The translations under genes were made by a program, and so were the position numbers. Positions 8,370 to 17,079 of a stretch of 64,000 nucleotides of DNA are shown here, one piece after another. The notes under the pieces are model-generated. The model saw nothing but the letters and a program-made list of their open reading frames with translations. It had not been told where the DNA came from and made no database searches. Numbering within the stretch: position 1 is the stretch's first letter; each line of letters begins with the position of its first letter. This DNA comes from Pauljensenia sp902373545 (GTDB taxonomy: Bacteria > Actinomycetota > Actinomycetes > Actinomycetales > Actinomycetaceae). The stretch spans positions 62,001 through 126,000 of the forward strand of contig NZ_JAPWAG010000003.1 in NCBI RefSeq assembly GCF_041432775.1. The letters are read 5' to 3'.

Positions 8370-8600
8370 TCGCAATGCCCGCAATGCCCGCAACGTCAGC
8401 AACGCTCGCAACGTCCGCGCCCGCGCTCGCCCCCGCGCCCGCGCCCGCGCCCGCCGGATCCACATCCGCACGTCAACTGGCCGCCCCACGCACACTGCCC
8501 GCCCTACACACAACACGCCCCACGCACACTGCCCGCCCAACACACAACCCGCCCCACGCACACTGGCCGCCCTACACACAACCCGCCCCACGCACACAAA
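8370..8600. repeat. Simple repeats, including a 34-bp tandem array
   Basis: After element C comes a run of short CGCAATGCC/CGCAACGTC-like and CCGCGC units (8370-8456). Then come three and a half copies of a 34-bp unit starting GCCCCACGCACACTGCCCGC at 8483, 8517, 8551 and 8585. Open frames here are artefacts of the repeats. No gene is supported. Confidence 0.8.
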
Positions 8601-8603
8601 CAA

Positions 8604-8643
8604 CCCCGGCCTCGTCCCACGGGGATTGGGGACGAGGCCGGGG
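8604..8643 (-). terminator. Terminator of sugar ABC operon
   Basis: A 15-bp perfect stem, CCCCGGCCTCGTCCC (8604-8618) with 8629-8643, 28 bases beyond the malG stop. Both arms contain the recurring decamer. Confidence 0.75.
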
Positions 8644-8671
8644 CCAGGTCAGGGATTAAGCGCGGGAGCGC

Positions 8672-9571
8672 TCACTCCTTGACGCCGCCGGCGGTCAGGC
8701 CGGAGACGATGTACTTCTGCAGGTACTGGAACAGCAGGATGACCGGGACGGCCGCGAGGACGGCACCAGCCGCGAAGATGCCCCACGGGGCGGTACGCTC
8801 GTCGGCTGCCCACATGTACATGCCGACCGCCAGCGTGAACTGACTCTGATCCTGCAGGACGACCTTCGCGATCACGAAGTCACCGAGCGAGGAGATGAAG
8901 CTCAGCAGGCCAACGACCGCCAGAACCGGGCGAACCAGCGGCATGATGATCGTCCAGAAGGTCTGGGCGTGCGTCGCACCGTCGATCATGGCTGCCTCGT
9001 CCAGCGAACGCGGAATCGAGTTGAAGAAGCCGTAGAGCAGGAAGGTGTTCGAGCCGAGCGCGCCACCGAGGTAGACGCAGATCAGGCCGAGCTTGGAGTT
9101 CAGGCCCATGACCGGGAAGATGTCCTGGATGCCCAGGAGGAGCAGGTACAGGGCCACGAAGGCCAGCATCTGCGGGAACATCTGAACGAGCAGCAGGCCA
9201 GTCAGGGTGCCGCGGCGCCCCTTGAAGCGGAAGCGGCTGAACGCGTAGGCGGCGGCCGCACCCATGAGGACGGTGCCAACCGCGGTCACGGTGGACACGA
9301 TGAGCGAGTTGACAACCCACGACCAGTAGGCGGCATACTTGCCCGAACCCAGCGCCGTGAAGTTATCGAGGGACACTTTCGAGAAGAGGCTGTTCGAGCC
9401 GGTCAGCGTCGCACCGGGGTTCAGGGACACCGACAGGACGTAGAGCAGCGGGACCAGGCAGTAGATGATCATCGCAATGGCGACGATGTGGCGCCATCCG
9501 ACTTCTTTCCACCAGCGGCCACCCTTGAGGGTGGATTGGCGATTCTTCTTCACTGTTGCAGCACTCATCAC
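8672..9571 (-). CDS. malG: Maltose/oligosaccharide ABC permease, MalG type
   Basis: Inner-membrane half of a carbohydrate importer, 299 residues, about six membrane segments. The cytoplasmic EAA loop that docks the ATPase is visible as EAAMIDGATHAQTFWTIIMP. The ATG at 9571 overlaps the malF stop by ATGA. The C-terminus ends in the GLTAGGVKE pattern found in MalG proteins. No ATPase gene is in this cluster, so a shared MsmK/MalK-like ATPase elsewhere in the genome is expected. Maltose or maltodextrin is the likely substrate by family, but related oligosaccharides are possible. Confidence 0.9.
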   Translation of the reverse strand: MMSAATVKKNRQSTLKGGRWWKEVGWRHIVAIAMIIYCLVPLLYVLSVSLNPGATLTGSNSLFSKVSLDNFTALGSGKYAAYWSWVVNSLIVSTVTAVGTVLMGAAAAYAFSRFRFKGRRGTLTGLLLVQMFPQMLAFVALYLLLLGIQDIFPVMGLNSKLGLICVYLGGALGSNTFLLYGFFNSIPRSLDEAAMIDGATHAQTFWTIIMPLVRPVLAVVGLLSFISSLGDFVIAKVVLQDQSQFTLAVGMYMWAADERTAPWGIFAAGAVLAAVPVILLFQYLQKYIVSGLTAGGVKE

Positions 9572-11154
9572 AGCTCCTCAAGGGTCTTCGTCTGGCGGAA
9601 ACCGAGCCACGCGATCACGCCCACGACGATGAAGATGACAATGGACATGGCCGAGGCCAGGCCGTAGTTCGGGGAACCCGACTCGATCGCGATCTTGTAG
9701 ACCATCGAGATCAGGATGTCAGTCTGGCCGACATCCATGCCCGGGTAGTTCGGGCCGCCGCCGGTCAGCATGTAGATGAGCGAGAAGTTGTTGAAGTTGA
9801 ACGCGAAGGAGGCGATCAGCAGCGGGACGGTGGACTGCAGGACGAGCGGCAGCTTGATGGACCACACGGTGCGCAGACCGGAGGCGCCGTCGATCTTCGC
9901 GGCCTCTTCGACGTCGCCCGGCAGGGACTGCAGGGCGCCCAGGCAGACGAGGAACATGTAGGGGAAGCCCAGCCACAGGTTCACGCCCAGGATCGAGAGC
10001 TTCGCCAGCGTTCCGTCCGTCAGCCACGGGATGTCTGCGCCACCGAAGAGCACCTGGTTGATGAAGCCGAAGTCCGTGTTGAGCATGCCCTTCCACACCA
10101 GGGTGGCCAGGAAGGCCGGGAAGGCGTAGGGCAGGATCATGAGGGACTGATAGATCTTGCGGCCCTTGATGCGCTTGTCCGCAAAGACGAGGCCGAGGAT
10201 CAGGCCGAGCGCGAAGGTCGACAGAACGGACACACCGGCGAAGACGAAGGACCACAGCAGCGCCTTGAGGAAGGGGCCGGCCAGGTCGCCGCGGGCGAAC
10301 ATGTTCATGTAGTTGTCGAAGCCGACGTAGACGCGCCAGCCCGGATCGATCTGGTTGCCGTCCGCGTCAACGAAGGCACCGATCTTGTTGTTGGCCGTGT
10401 AGACGGTGCCCGACTTGGTGTCGGTCAGCGTGTCGGCCGCCTCGTCGTAGCTGTAGCGGGACTTGGCCAGGTAGGCGGTCGAGCCGTCCTCGCTCTTGTA
10501 GTGGCCATCGTCAGGATCGGCCGAGACCGGCACGTTGAGCGCGAAGACCTCGGTCTGGCGCTGCAGTACCTCGTTCAGCGTCAGGACCTTGTAGCCGTCA
10601 ACCTCCGTGATGGCGCCGGCCGACATGGTGCCTTTCGCCTCGTGGAAGGGCGTATCGGAATCTCCGACCTGGATACCGCCGGTCTCGGTGTCGACGATGG
10701 CTAGGCCCAGGCCCGAGCTGTCTTCGACGATGGCGGCCGGGACGTTGCGGGCTCCGGGGGCGCGCTTCGCGGCAGCCTTCAGGATCGAGGCGACTGCGTC
10801 TTCCTTGGTCGAGTTGTGGCCCTGCCCGTAGTTCGTAAAGGACACGTAGCCCGTGTACCCCATGACGAAGACCTGGTAGATGAGCAAGAAGACCATGCCG
10901 GGAACGAGGTACTTCGCGGGAATAGTCCGCTTGGAGAAGTACACCCAGTTGACCGCGAGAAGCAGGACGGCCAGGACGGCGAGAACCGCCCACGACTTCA
11001 CCATGTAAGCGGTGAACATGCCGTACAGCCCCAGGGCATCGATCAGCATCATCAGGATGAGTTTGACGAAGAAACCAGGCTTGGTCACTTCGCTCGCGTG
11101 CGAGGTCTTAGGCCCCGCCTTTTTCTTTTCTGCAGCATTCGCTGGCTCAGACAT
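9568..11154 (-). CDS. malF: Maltose/oligosaccharide ABC permease, MalF type
   Basis: Partner permease of 528 residues with an N-terminal helical hairpin, a large extracytoplasmic insert (about residues 95-260, corresponding to the MalF P2 region) and six further helices. The EAA loop reads EAAKIDGASGLRTVWSIKLP. The start chosen is the ATG at 11154, preceded by GGAGGACACG; an upstream in-frame ATG at 11268 would add 38 unlikely residues and lacks a ribosome site. The acidic/Lys-rich N-terminus is followed by the first membrane helix. It lies downstream of malE after a strong hairpin, which should lower permease expression relative to the binding protein. Confidence 0.9.
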   Translation of the reverse strand: MSEPANAAEKKKAGPKTSHASEVTKPGFFVKLILMMLIDALGLYGMFTAYMVKSWAVLAVLAVLLLAVNWVYFSKRTIPAKYLVPGMVFLLIYQVFVMGYTGYVSFTNYGQGHNSTKEDAVASILKAAAKRAPGARNVPAAIVEDSSGLGLAIVDTETGGIQVGDSDTPFHEAKGTMSAGAITEVDGYKVLTLNEVLQRQTEVFALNVPVSADPDDGHYKSEDGSTAYLAKSRYSYDEAADTLTDTKSGTVYTANNKIGAFVDADGNQIDPGWRVYVGFDNYMNMFARGDLAGPFLKALLWSFVFAGVSVLSTFALGLILGLVFADKRIKGRKIYQSLMILPYAFPAFLATLVWKGMLNTDFGFINQVLFGGADIPWLTDGTLAKLSILGVNLWLGFPYMFLVCLGALQSLPGDVEEAAKIDGASGLRTVWSIKLPLVLQSTVPLLIASFAFNFNNFSLIYMLTGGGPNYPGMDVGQTDILISMVYKIAIESGSPNYGLASAMSIVIFIVVGVIAWLGFRQTKTLEEL

Positions 11155-11271
11155 CGTGTCCTCCACACGTGCGCGTTCGCGCGTCTTTGCGACGTATCCC
11201 GCCGGACGGCGGGTCAAGAAGTGGGCACCGAGGGTGCCTGTTGGCCGCTGGGCGGCCGCGGTGTTCAACGC

Positions 11272-11316
11272 CGCCCCACCCCCGCCCGCCGCGTGGGTGC
11301 GGGCGGGGGTGGGGCG
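11272..11316 (-). terminator. Large hairpin between malE and malF
   Basis: An 18-bp perfect stem, CGCCCCACCCCCGCCCGC (11272-11289) with 11299-11316, in the 217-base malE-malF gap. Its position suggests partial termination that sets a high binding-protein to permease ratio. Confidence 0.65.
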
Positions 11317-11340
11317 TTGTCACGCCTGAAGGCGAGCCTT

Positions 11341-11366
11341 CGTGGTGGCTGCTAGCGGCCACCACG
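11341..11366 (-). terminator. Hairpin just after malE stop
   Basis: CGTGGTGGC (11341-11349) pairs with GCCACCACG (11358-11366), six bases after the malE stop. It may act with the larger hairpin downstream or protect the malE message end. Confidence 0.5.
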
Positions 11367-11371
11367 ATCGC

Positions 11372-12556
11372 TCACTTGGAGGCGATGGCGTTGTTGATGT
11401 TGGTGATCATCGTAGCCCAACCCTCGGCGGGGGTCTCGGTGCCGGTCACGATGTTGGCCTCGGTCTGGCCCCAGTAGTTCCAGACGGAACCCATGGCGGG
11501 GATCGCGGGAGCGAGAGCGCCGGACTCGGCAACCTTCGCGAAGTCCTTGATGTCCTGGTCATCCGACTTCGCGGCGACCGACGGCATCGCGGAGGCGCGA
11601 CCACCGAGCTCCTGCATCTTTTCCTGAGCCCCGGGGGTGGCCAGGTAGTTGAAGAACAGCCTGGCGGCGACCGGGTTGGCGGACTTGGCGCTCTGGTAGA
11701 ACATCTGGACGCCGACGAAGGGCAGCGCGGGCTGCGAACCGGCCGACGGGACAGGCAGGACGGAGACGTCCATGCCGGCCTCACGGAAGGCGGCAACGTT
11801 CCAGGGACCGGTCACCGTGTAGGCGGCAGCACCGTCGAGGAACTTCTGCTTGGCGATGTCGCCGGTGATGGACGGGGAGAACACGCCCGCGTCGCCCTGA
11901 GCCTTGAGCCAGTTGGCGAAGTCGGTGCCGCCGGAGCCGCCCATGGCCAGCTCGGAGGTGTACTCGCCGTCGGCGTTGGTCTGGAAGACGGGGGCACCGA
12001 AGGAGGTCTGGAAGGCGTAGAAGTGATAGGGGTCACCCTTGTCGCCCATCTGGATGACGAAGGGGTACTCCGCACCAGAGACCTTACCCGAGGCGATCAT
12101 GTCGTCGTAGGTGGTGGGGGCGTCCTGGGTGAGCGCATTGTTTCGCACCAGGGCGACGGACTCGACGGAGTAGGGCACGCCGTAGGTCTGGTCGTTGTAG
12201 GTGACGGCCTTGACGGCCACATCGGAAAAGGCAGAGCTATCCTCGCCCAGGTCGACGGGGGCAACGACGCCGTTGGCGACAAGCGCGCCGAGCTTGTCGT
12301 GCGCCATGACGATCAGGTCGGGGCCGTTGCCGGTGGGCACCTGGGTGGTGAACTCGGTATCCATGTCGGATTCGGACTTCTGGACGACGTTCACGGCCAC
12401 GCCCGTCGAGGCAGTGAAATCGTCAGCGAGGGAACGAACCTGAACAAAACGGGTATCGTCCGCCCAGATGGTAAGGGTTGCCGCAGTCTTGCCACTGCAG
12501 GCGGCCAGGGCGGTAACCGCCGCGAACACGCCGAGTGCTGCGATGCCACGTCGCAT
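11372..12556 (-). CDS. malE: Sugar-binding lipoprotein, MalE type
   Basis: Extracellular solute-binding protein (family 1) of 394 residues, delivering maltose-type oligosaccharides to MalFG. The start at 12556 is preceded by AGGAGA. It gives a lipoprotein signal MRRGIAALGVFAAV with lipobox LAAC, so it is anchored to the membrane outer face. The mature part shows the periplasmic-binding-protein pattern (LTIWADD near the start, GPDLIVMAHDKLG, PWNVAAFREAGMD). It is divergent from the LacI gene. An in-frame ATG 12 codons upstream is less likely because it would bury the signal peptide. Confidence 0.92.
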   Translation of the reverse strand: MRRGIAALGVFAAVTALAACSGKTAATLTIWADDTRFVQVRSLADDFTASTGVAVNVVQKSESDMDTEFTTQVPTGNGPDLIVMAHDKLGALVANGVVAPVDLGEDSSAFSDVAVKAVTYNDQTYGVPYSVESVALVRNNALTQDAPTTYDDMIASGKVSGAEYPFVIQMGDKGDPYHFYAFQTSFGAPVFQTNADGEYTSELAMGGSGGTDFANWLKAQGDAGVFSPSITGDIAKQKFLDGAAAYTVTGPWNVAAFREAGMDVSVLPVPSAGSQPALPFVGVQMFYQSAKSANPVAARLFFNYLATPGAQEKMQELGGRASAMPSVAAKSDDQDIKDFAKVAESGALAPAIPAMGSVWNYWGQTEANIVTGTETPAEGWATMITNINNAIASK

Positions 12557-12632
12557 TATTTCTCCTGTGTTGGTCGAGCTGGTCGCCTCCATCAGCGACC
12601 CGCTAACCGTAACTGTAGTACCTCCGTTTTTG

Positions 12633-12654
12633 TTTCTGCAATAATTTTCCGAAA
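12633..12654. promoter_or_regulatory. Candidate LacI-type operator
   Basis: Imperfect dyad TTTCTGCAATA-ATTTTCCGAAA in the 164-base divergent region between malE and the lacI-family gene. Seven of 11 half-site positions are symmetric. The location is right for control of both genes; the sequence evidence is weak. Confidence 0.3.
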
Positions 12655-12720
12655 TGTGAGCTTCCTGTTACATTTGTACGTATTACGTCGTGCGCACACA
12701 CCCAAAGGAGAGTTGAGTCG

Positions 12721-13737
12721 ATGACGAAAAACCGCACGAGCATGGCAGATATCGCCGCCCACGCTGGCGTCTCGACCGCTACCGTCTCGCGCGTCTTCAA
12801 CGGTGTCGGGCAGGTCTCCGCTGACACGCGGCGCAAGGTCCTGACCGCCATTGACGAGCTGGGATACGACCGCCCGAGCCCCGAGCGCACTCCCGACACG
12901 CCCACGATTGGCATCGTGCTCCCCGAGCTCACGAATCCGATTTTCGCGTCTTTCGCCCATCACCTCCAGGAGGAGGTATCCCGGGCCGGCGGCATCGCGA
13001 TGATCCGCTCGCAGACACCCGGAGCAACCTCGGAGTACGATCACTTGTCCTCGCTCATCGAGCATCGAGCGAGTGGCCTGATCTTCGTCTCGGGCAGGCA
13101 CGCTGATCTGCTCGCCGACCTCGCCCCCTACCACGATGCCGTGCAGCGCTCGATCCCCCTGGTCACGATTAACGGCGCCCGCCCGGAGATTCTCGCCCCC
13201 GATTTTTCGACGGGCGACGCGCTGGGCATCCGCGCGGCCGTGACGCACCTGCACGAGCTGGGCCACACGCGCATCGCCCTGCTGACGGGGCGCACGCACG
13301 TCGTCCCCGCGCTGCGCAAGGCCGAGGCCTTCACCCAGATCATGGGCGAGCTGGTCGGCGACCACGCACCCATCATTGAGGAGACCTTCTATACGTACGA
13401 GGCCGCGGCGGCGCATACGAGCGGCCTGATCGAGCGCGGGGTCACCGCGATCATCACCGGCTCAGACCTGCAGGCTCTCGGCGCGATCCACACGATTACG
13501 TCGATGGGGCTCTCCGTTCCCGCGGACATCTCGGTCATCGGTTTCGACGATTCCTTCCTCATGTCACACCTCAGCCCAGGCCTGACGACGGTCCACCAGC
13601 CGGTGCCCGCGATCGTGACGGCTGCCGTGCGCAACCTGTTCGAGGCCTTGGCCACACCCGACTACACTCCTGAGCACGCCGATTACGTCTTTTCGCCTGA
13701 TCTGGTCGTGCGTGGAACCACGGCACACGCGCGCTAA
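12721..13737 (+). CDS. LacI-family regulator of the sugar ABC operon
   Basis: Repressor of 338 residues: N-terminal helix-turn-helix MADIAAHAGVSTATVSRVFN, hinge around ELGYDRPS, then a periplasmic-binding-protein-like sensor domain (IGIVLPELTNPIF, HLHELGHTRIALLTG, VIGFDDSFLMSHLSPGLTT). It is divergent from malE, so it most likely represses the transporter and is released by the imported sugar or a derivative. ATG at 12721 follows AAAGGAG. A full-length family member with no lesions seen. Confidence 0.92.
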   Translation: MTKNRTSMADIAAHAGVSTATVSRVFNGVGQVSADTRRKVLTAIDELGYDRPSPERTPDTPTIGIVLPELTNPIFASFAHHLQEEVSRAGGIAMIRSQTPGATSEYDHLSSLIEHRASGLIFVSGRHADLLADLAPYHDAVQRSIPLVTINGARPEILAPDFSTGDALGIRAAVTHLHELGHTRIALLTGRTHVVPALRKAEAFTQIMGELVGDHAPIIEETFYTYEAAAAHTSGLIERGVTAIITGSDLQALGAIHTITSMGLSVPADISVIGFDDSFLMSHLSPGLTTVHQPVPAIVTAAVRNLFEALATPDYTPEHADYVFSPDLVVRGTTAHAR

Positions 13738-13769
13738 ACACCCTGATCACAAGGGTCCGTGACCCGAGA

Positions 13770-13810
13770 TTGACTTGCAATCATTCTCGCCAGCCTAGAG
13801 AATGATTCTC
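13770..13810 (+). promoter_or_regulatory. Promoter and Zur-type operator of the zinc operon
   Basis: GAGAATGATTCTC (13798-13810) is a perfect palindrome ending directly at the ATG. A related half, TGCAATCATTCTC, is at 13775-13787. Actinobacterial Zur sites carry the same AATGATT/AATCATT core. A -35-like TTGACT (13770) or TTGCAA (13775) and a -10-like TAGAGA (13796) would place transcription start close to the ATG. Confidence 0.55.
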
Positions 13811-14818
13811 ATGTCAAAAAGAATCCTTGCTGCCGCATGCGCGGCCGCCACAGCGCTCGCTCTGTCCGCTTGCTCCACCACGGCCTCGTCAGGAGGCGGC
13901 GCTTCCAAGGACGGCACCCTGACCGTCATGGCCTCCTTCTACCCGCTGCAGTACCTGGCCGAAAAGGTCGGCGGCGAGCACGTCACCGTCACCTCGCTGA
14001 CGCCTGCGGGCGCCGAGCCCCACGACCTTGAACTCTCCCCCAAGATGGTCGACTCGCTGTCCAACGCGGACGCAGTTGTCTACCTGGCCGGCTTCCAGAG
14101 CGCGGTCGACGAGGCCATCGAGCAGCACGCCCCCAAGACCGTCATCGACGTCTCCCCCGCCGCCGAGCTGGTTGAGGTCGACTCCAGCGCCAACCACCCG
14201 GCCGAGGAAGAGGGCCACGACCACGAGGCCCAGTCCGGTGAGACCGAGGCCCACGATCACGACCACGAAGGCCACGACCACGAGGGCCACAGCCACGACA
14301 TGAGCGCCGACCCCCACTTCTGGCTCGACCCGGTTCGCATGGCATCCGCCGCGACCCTGGTGGGCGAGAAGCTGGCCGAGGCCGACCCGGCCAACGCCGA
14401 GACCTACAAGGCCAACGCCAAGGCCCTCAACGAGGAGCTCACCGCCCTGGGCGACGACCTCGTCATGAAGACCTCCAACTGCCAGGTCACAACCTTCGTG
14501 ACAGCCCACACCGCCTTCGGCTACCTCGCGGACCGTACCGGCCTGACCCAGGTGGGCATCTCCGGCCTCGACCCGGAGTCCTCCCCCTCGCCGGCGCGCC
14601 TGGCTGAAATCGGCCAGATCGCCAAGGACCAGGGCGTGACGACCATCTTCACCGAGGCCCTCATTGACCCCAAGGTCGCCCAGACCCTGGCCGACGACCT
14701 CGGCCTGTCCACGGCCGTCCTGGATCCGATCGAGTCCCAGACCGATGCATCCAAGGACTACGCCGCGGTCATGAACGACAACATCGCTGCTCTGACGAAA
14801 GCAAACAACTGCCAGTGA
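13811..14818 (+). CDS. znuA: Zinc ABC transporter substrate-binding lipoprotein
   Basis: Surface receptor of a zinc importer, 335 residues. Lipoprotein signal MSKRILAAACAAATALALSA precedes the lipobox cysteine. The cluster A-I binding protein fold shows PAGAEPHDLELSPK, SADPHFWLDPVRM and VTAHTAFGYLADRTGL, which hold the metal-binding histidines. Between the first two lies a His/Asp/Glu-rich loop (about residues 130-165, HDHDHEGHDHEGHSHD), characteristic of zinc rather than manganese receptors. No ribosome site precedes the ATG, and a palindrome overlaps it, so the message may be leaderless. First gene of a four-gene operon ending in a Fur-family regulator. Confidence 0.93.
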   Translation: MSKRILAAACAAATALALSACSTTASSGGGASKDGTLTVMASFYPLQYLAEKVGGEHVTVTSLTPAGAEPHDLELSPKMVDSLSNADAVVYLAGFQSAVDEAIEQHAPKTVIDVSPAAELVEVDSSANHPAEEEGHDHEAQSGETEAHDHDHEGHDHEGHSHDMSADPHFWLDPVRMASAATLVGEKLAEADPANAETYKANAKALNEELTALGDDLVMKTSNCQVTTFVTAHTAFGYLADRTGLTQVGISGLDPESSPSPARLAEIGQIAKDQGVTTIFTEALIDPKVAQTLADDLGLSTAVLDPIESQTDASKDYAAVMNDNIAALTKANNCQ

Positions 14819-15657
14819 GCACAACTGACTCCCACGCGACGGCGGGAGCCTCCCACGCGGAGGCGACCGCCGTCGTGCGTCTCGATAATCTTCACGTCGC
14901 CTGGGACACGGACCTGATTCTGCACGGCATCTCCCTGACGATCCCCGCCGGTCAGACCGTGGCGCTCACAGGCTCGAACGGCTCGGGCAAGTCCACGACC
15001 ATCAAGGCGCTTCTGGGCACCGCCCCCATCACGGGCGGCGACGCCCAGCTCTTCGGGCGCTCGATCACCGCGCGTCGCCGCGTGCCGTGGAACAGGGTCG
15101 GCTACGTTCCTCAGCGTATTTCCTCGGGCGGCGCGATTAGTGCCAGCGCGATCGAGGTCGTGCGCTCCGGCTTGCTCGGCCCTCGCCGCCTATGGGCGAT
15201 GCCCGGGGACACCGCCCGCGCGATGGGGGCACTGGAGCGCGTCGGCATGGCCCACCGCGCCCACTCCCCCATGAACATCCTGTCGGGCGGCCAGGCCCAG
15301 CGCGTCCTCATTGCGCGCGCCCTCGTACGCCGCCCCGAGCTGCTCATCATGGACGAGCCCATGGCCGGGATCGACGCCGCTTCGCGCGCGCGGCTGGCCG
15401 ACATCGTCGCCGACGCGAAGGAACAGGGCACGACGATCCTCATCGTACTGCATGAGCTCGGCGAGCTCGGCCCGCTCCTGGACCGCGAGCTGCACATCAG
15501 CGCCGGGCACGTCTCCTATGACGGCCCGCCGCACATCGACGACGACCACGAACAGCACCACGGCGGCGAACACTGCCACCCCACAAAGGCCAGCTCCCCC
15601 ACCGCGGGCGGCGACGGCCTCGTCAGTGGAATCTGGACGGGAGAGACCAATGATTGA
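14815..15657 (+). CDS. znuC: Zinc ABC transporter ATPase
   Basis: ATPase of 280 residues that powers zinc import. Walker A GSNGSGKST, signature LSGGQAQR and Walker B LLIMDEPMAGID are intact. The C-terminus is again His/Asp-rich (HIDDDHEQHHGGEHCH), a further metal-binding tail. The GTG start at 14815 overlaps the znuA stop (GTGA). It couples to the permease by an 8-base overlap. Confidence 0.94.
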   Translation: MSTTDSHATAGASHAEATAVVRLDNLHVAWDTDLILHGISLTIPAGQTVALTGSNGSGKSTTIKALLGTAPITGGDAQLFGRSITARRRVPWNRVGYVPQRISSGGAISASAIEVVRSGLLGPRRLWAMPGDTARAMGALERVGMAHRAHSPMNILSGGQAQRVLIARALVRRPELLIMDEPMAGIDAASRARLADIVADAKEQGTTILIVLHELGELGPLLDRELHISAGHVSYDGPPHIDDDHEQHHGGEHCHPTKASSPTAGGDGLVSGIWTGETND

Positions 15658-16564
15658 TGCCGTGACCACCCTCCTGTCCTCACCCATGATGCAGCGCTCG
15701 CTGCTGGCGGCCCTCATCGTGGGCCTGACCGCACCGATCATCGGGACGTACCTGGTCCACCGCAGGCTCGCGATGCTTGGCGACGGCATCGGGCACATCT
15801 CGCTGACCGGTGTCGCACTGGGCTGGCTGGTCGGTACCTTCGCGAACGTGAGCCCAGCCGACTCGTGGGCGATCCCCGGCGCCGTCATCATCTCTCTGCT
15901 GGGTGCGCTCACGATCGAGCTGGTCCGTCAAAGCGGGCGCACATCGGGTGACACCGCCCTGGCCATGCTCTTCTACGGTGGCATCGCCGGCGGCGTTTTG
16001 CTGATCGGCCTGGCCGGTGGCACCTCCGCCCAGCTCAATTCCTACCTCTTCGGCTCCATCTCGACCGTGCGCTGGAGCGACATCACGCTCATCACGATCC
16101 TGGGCATCGGGATCGTCGTACTCGGCGTTGGCCTGGCCCCCGCGCTTTTCTCGGTCACGAACGACGAGGACTTCGCGCGCTCGACGGGTCTGCCTGTGCG
16201 CGCGCTCTCCCTCCTCATCGCCATCCTGTCCGCCCTGACGGTCGCCGTCGCCATGCGCGTCGTCGGCTCGCTGCTGGTGAGCGCGCTCATGGTTATCCCC
16301 GTCGCAATCGCACAGCTGGCTGCCCGCTCGTTCCGCTCGACGATGGGTATCGCCATGGTGCTCGGCGTCCTCATCTGCACGTGCGGGCTGTCCCTGACCT
16401 ACTTCATTGACCTGTCTCCGGGCGCAACCATCGTCGTGGGAGCCATCGGACTCTACGCGATCGGGTTTATGATCAGGGCGATCATCGACCGCATTCGCCG
16501 GGTGCGTAGGCTTCGCATGGCCCGCACGCACAACCAGCACCCGGAGCAAGCAGCGGCCAGCTGA
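15650..16564 (+). CDS. znuB: Zinc ABC transporter permease
   Basis: Membrane channel of 304 residues, ABC-3 family, with about eight hydrophobic segments. Start taken as the ATG at 15650, inside the 3' end of znuC; a longer open frame reading back to 15311 is only an overlap with the ATPase gene in another frame. Family marks include GTYLVHRRLAMLGDGIGH near the N-terminus and RVVGSLLVSALMVIPVA near the C-terminal half. The C-terminal tail is basic and cytoplasmic. Confidence 0.93.
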   Translation: MIDAVTTLLSSPMMQRSLLAALIVGLTAPIIGTYLVHRRLAMLGDGIGHISLTGVALGWLVGTFANVSPADSWAIPGAVIISLLGALTIELVRQSGRTSGDTALAMLFYGGIAGGVLLIGLAGGTSAQLNSYLFGSISTVRWSDITLITILGIGIVVLGVGLAPALFSVTNDEDFARSTGLPVRALSLLIAILSALTVAVAMRVVGSLLVSALMVIPVAIAQLAARSFRSTMGIAMVLGVLICTCGLSLTYFIDLSPGATIVVGAIGLYAIGFMIRAIIDRIRRVRRLRMARTHNQHPEQAAAS

Positions 16565-16588
16565 GCGACCCACACGTTAGGAACACAC

Positions 16589-16987
16589 ATGCAGCGCATG
16601 ACCAAGCAGCGCCAGGCTGTCCTCGACGAACTGACGCGGGTGAACGACTTTCGCAGCGCCCAGCAGATCTTTGAGGATCTGCGCACCAACGGCCAGCACG
16701 TGGGCCTGGCAACCGTCTACCGGTCCCTGCAGGGCCTGGCGGAGGACGGCCGCATCGATGCACTGCGTTCGTCCGAGGGTGAGTCCCTGTACCGCATCTG
16801 CACGAGCAACAGCCACCACCACCATCTGGTGTGCCGCGAGTGCGGCCATGCTGAGGAGATCGAGCAGTCGCAGATCGAGGCGTGGGTAACGTCTGTCGCC
16901 CAGGGGCACGGCTTCGCGAACGTCGAACATTCTCTTGAGCTGTTTGGAACGTGCGCCCCCTGTCAGGAGAAGAACGCGACGGCCTGA
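16589..16987 (+). CDS. zur: Fur-family zinc uptake regulator
   Basis: Metalloregulator of 132 residues. The winged helix (MTKQRQAVLDEL, LATVYRSLQGLAEDG) is followed by the metal-binding and dimer domain with HHHHLVCRECG and, at the end, CAPCQ: the two CxxC pairs of the structural zinc site. Because it ends a zinc importer operon and a Zur-like palindrome lies at the operon start, zinc-dependent repression of its own operon is the natural reading. ATG at 16589 follows AGGAACACAC. Confidence 0.9.
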   Translation: MQRMTKQRQAVLDELTRVNDFRSAQQIFEDLRTNGQHVGLATVYRSLQGLAEDGRIDALRSSEGESLYRICTSNSHHHHLVCRECGHAEEIEQSQIEAWVTSVAQGHGFANVEHSLELFGTCAPCQEKNATA

Positions 16988-17079
16988 ACGTGAGCGGGTT
17001 GTCTCGGTCGGAACTACCAGGTTAAGCAGCCGCTGAGTTAGGATAGGCTACGTTTCATTTAGTATCCGATGGAGGGCAC

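Noticed and set aside
8370..8843. Pro/His/Thr-rich open frames next to element C
   Set aside because: They follow the 34-bp tandem repeat in all frames and have no ribosome site or family pattern.
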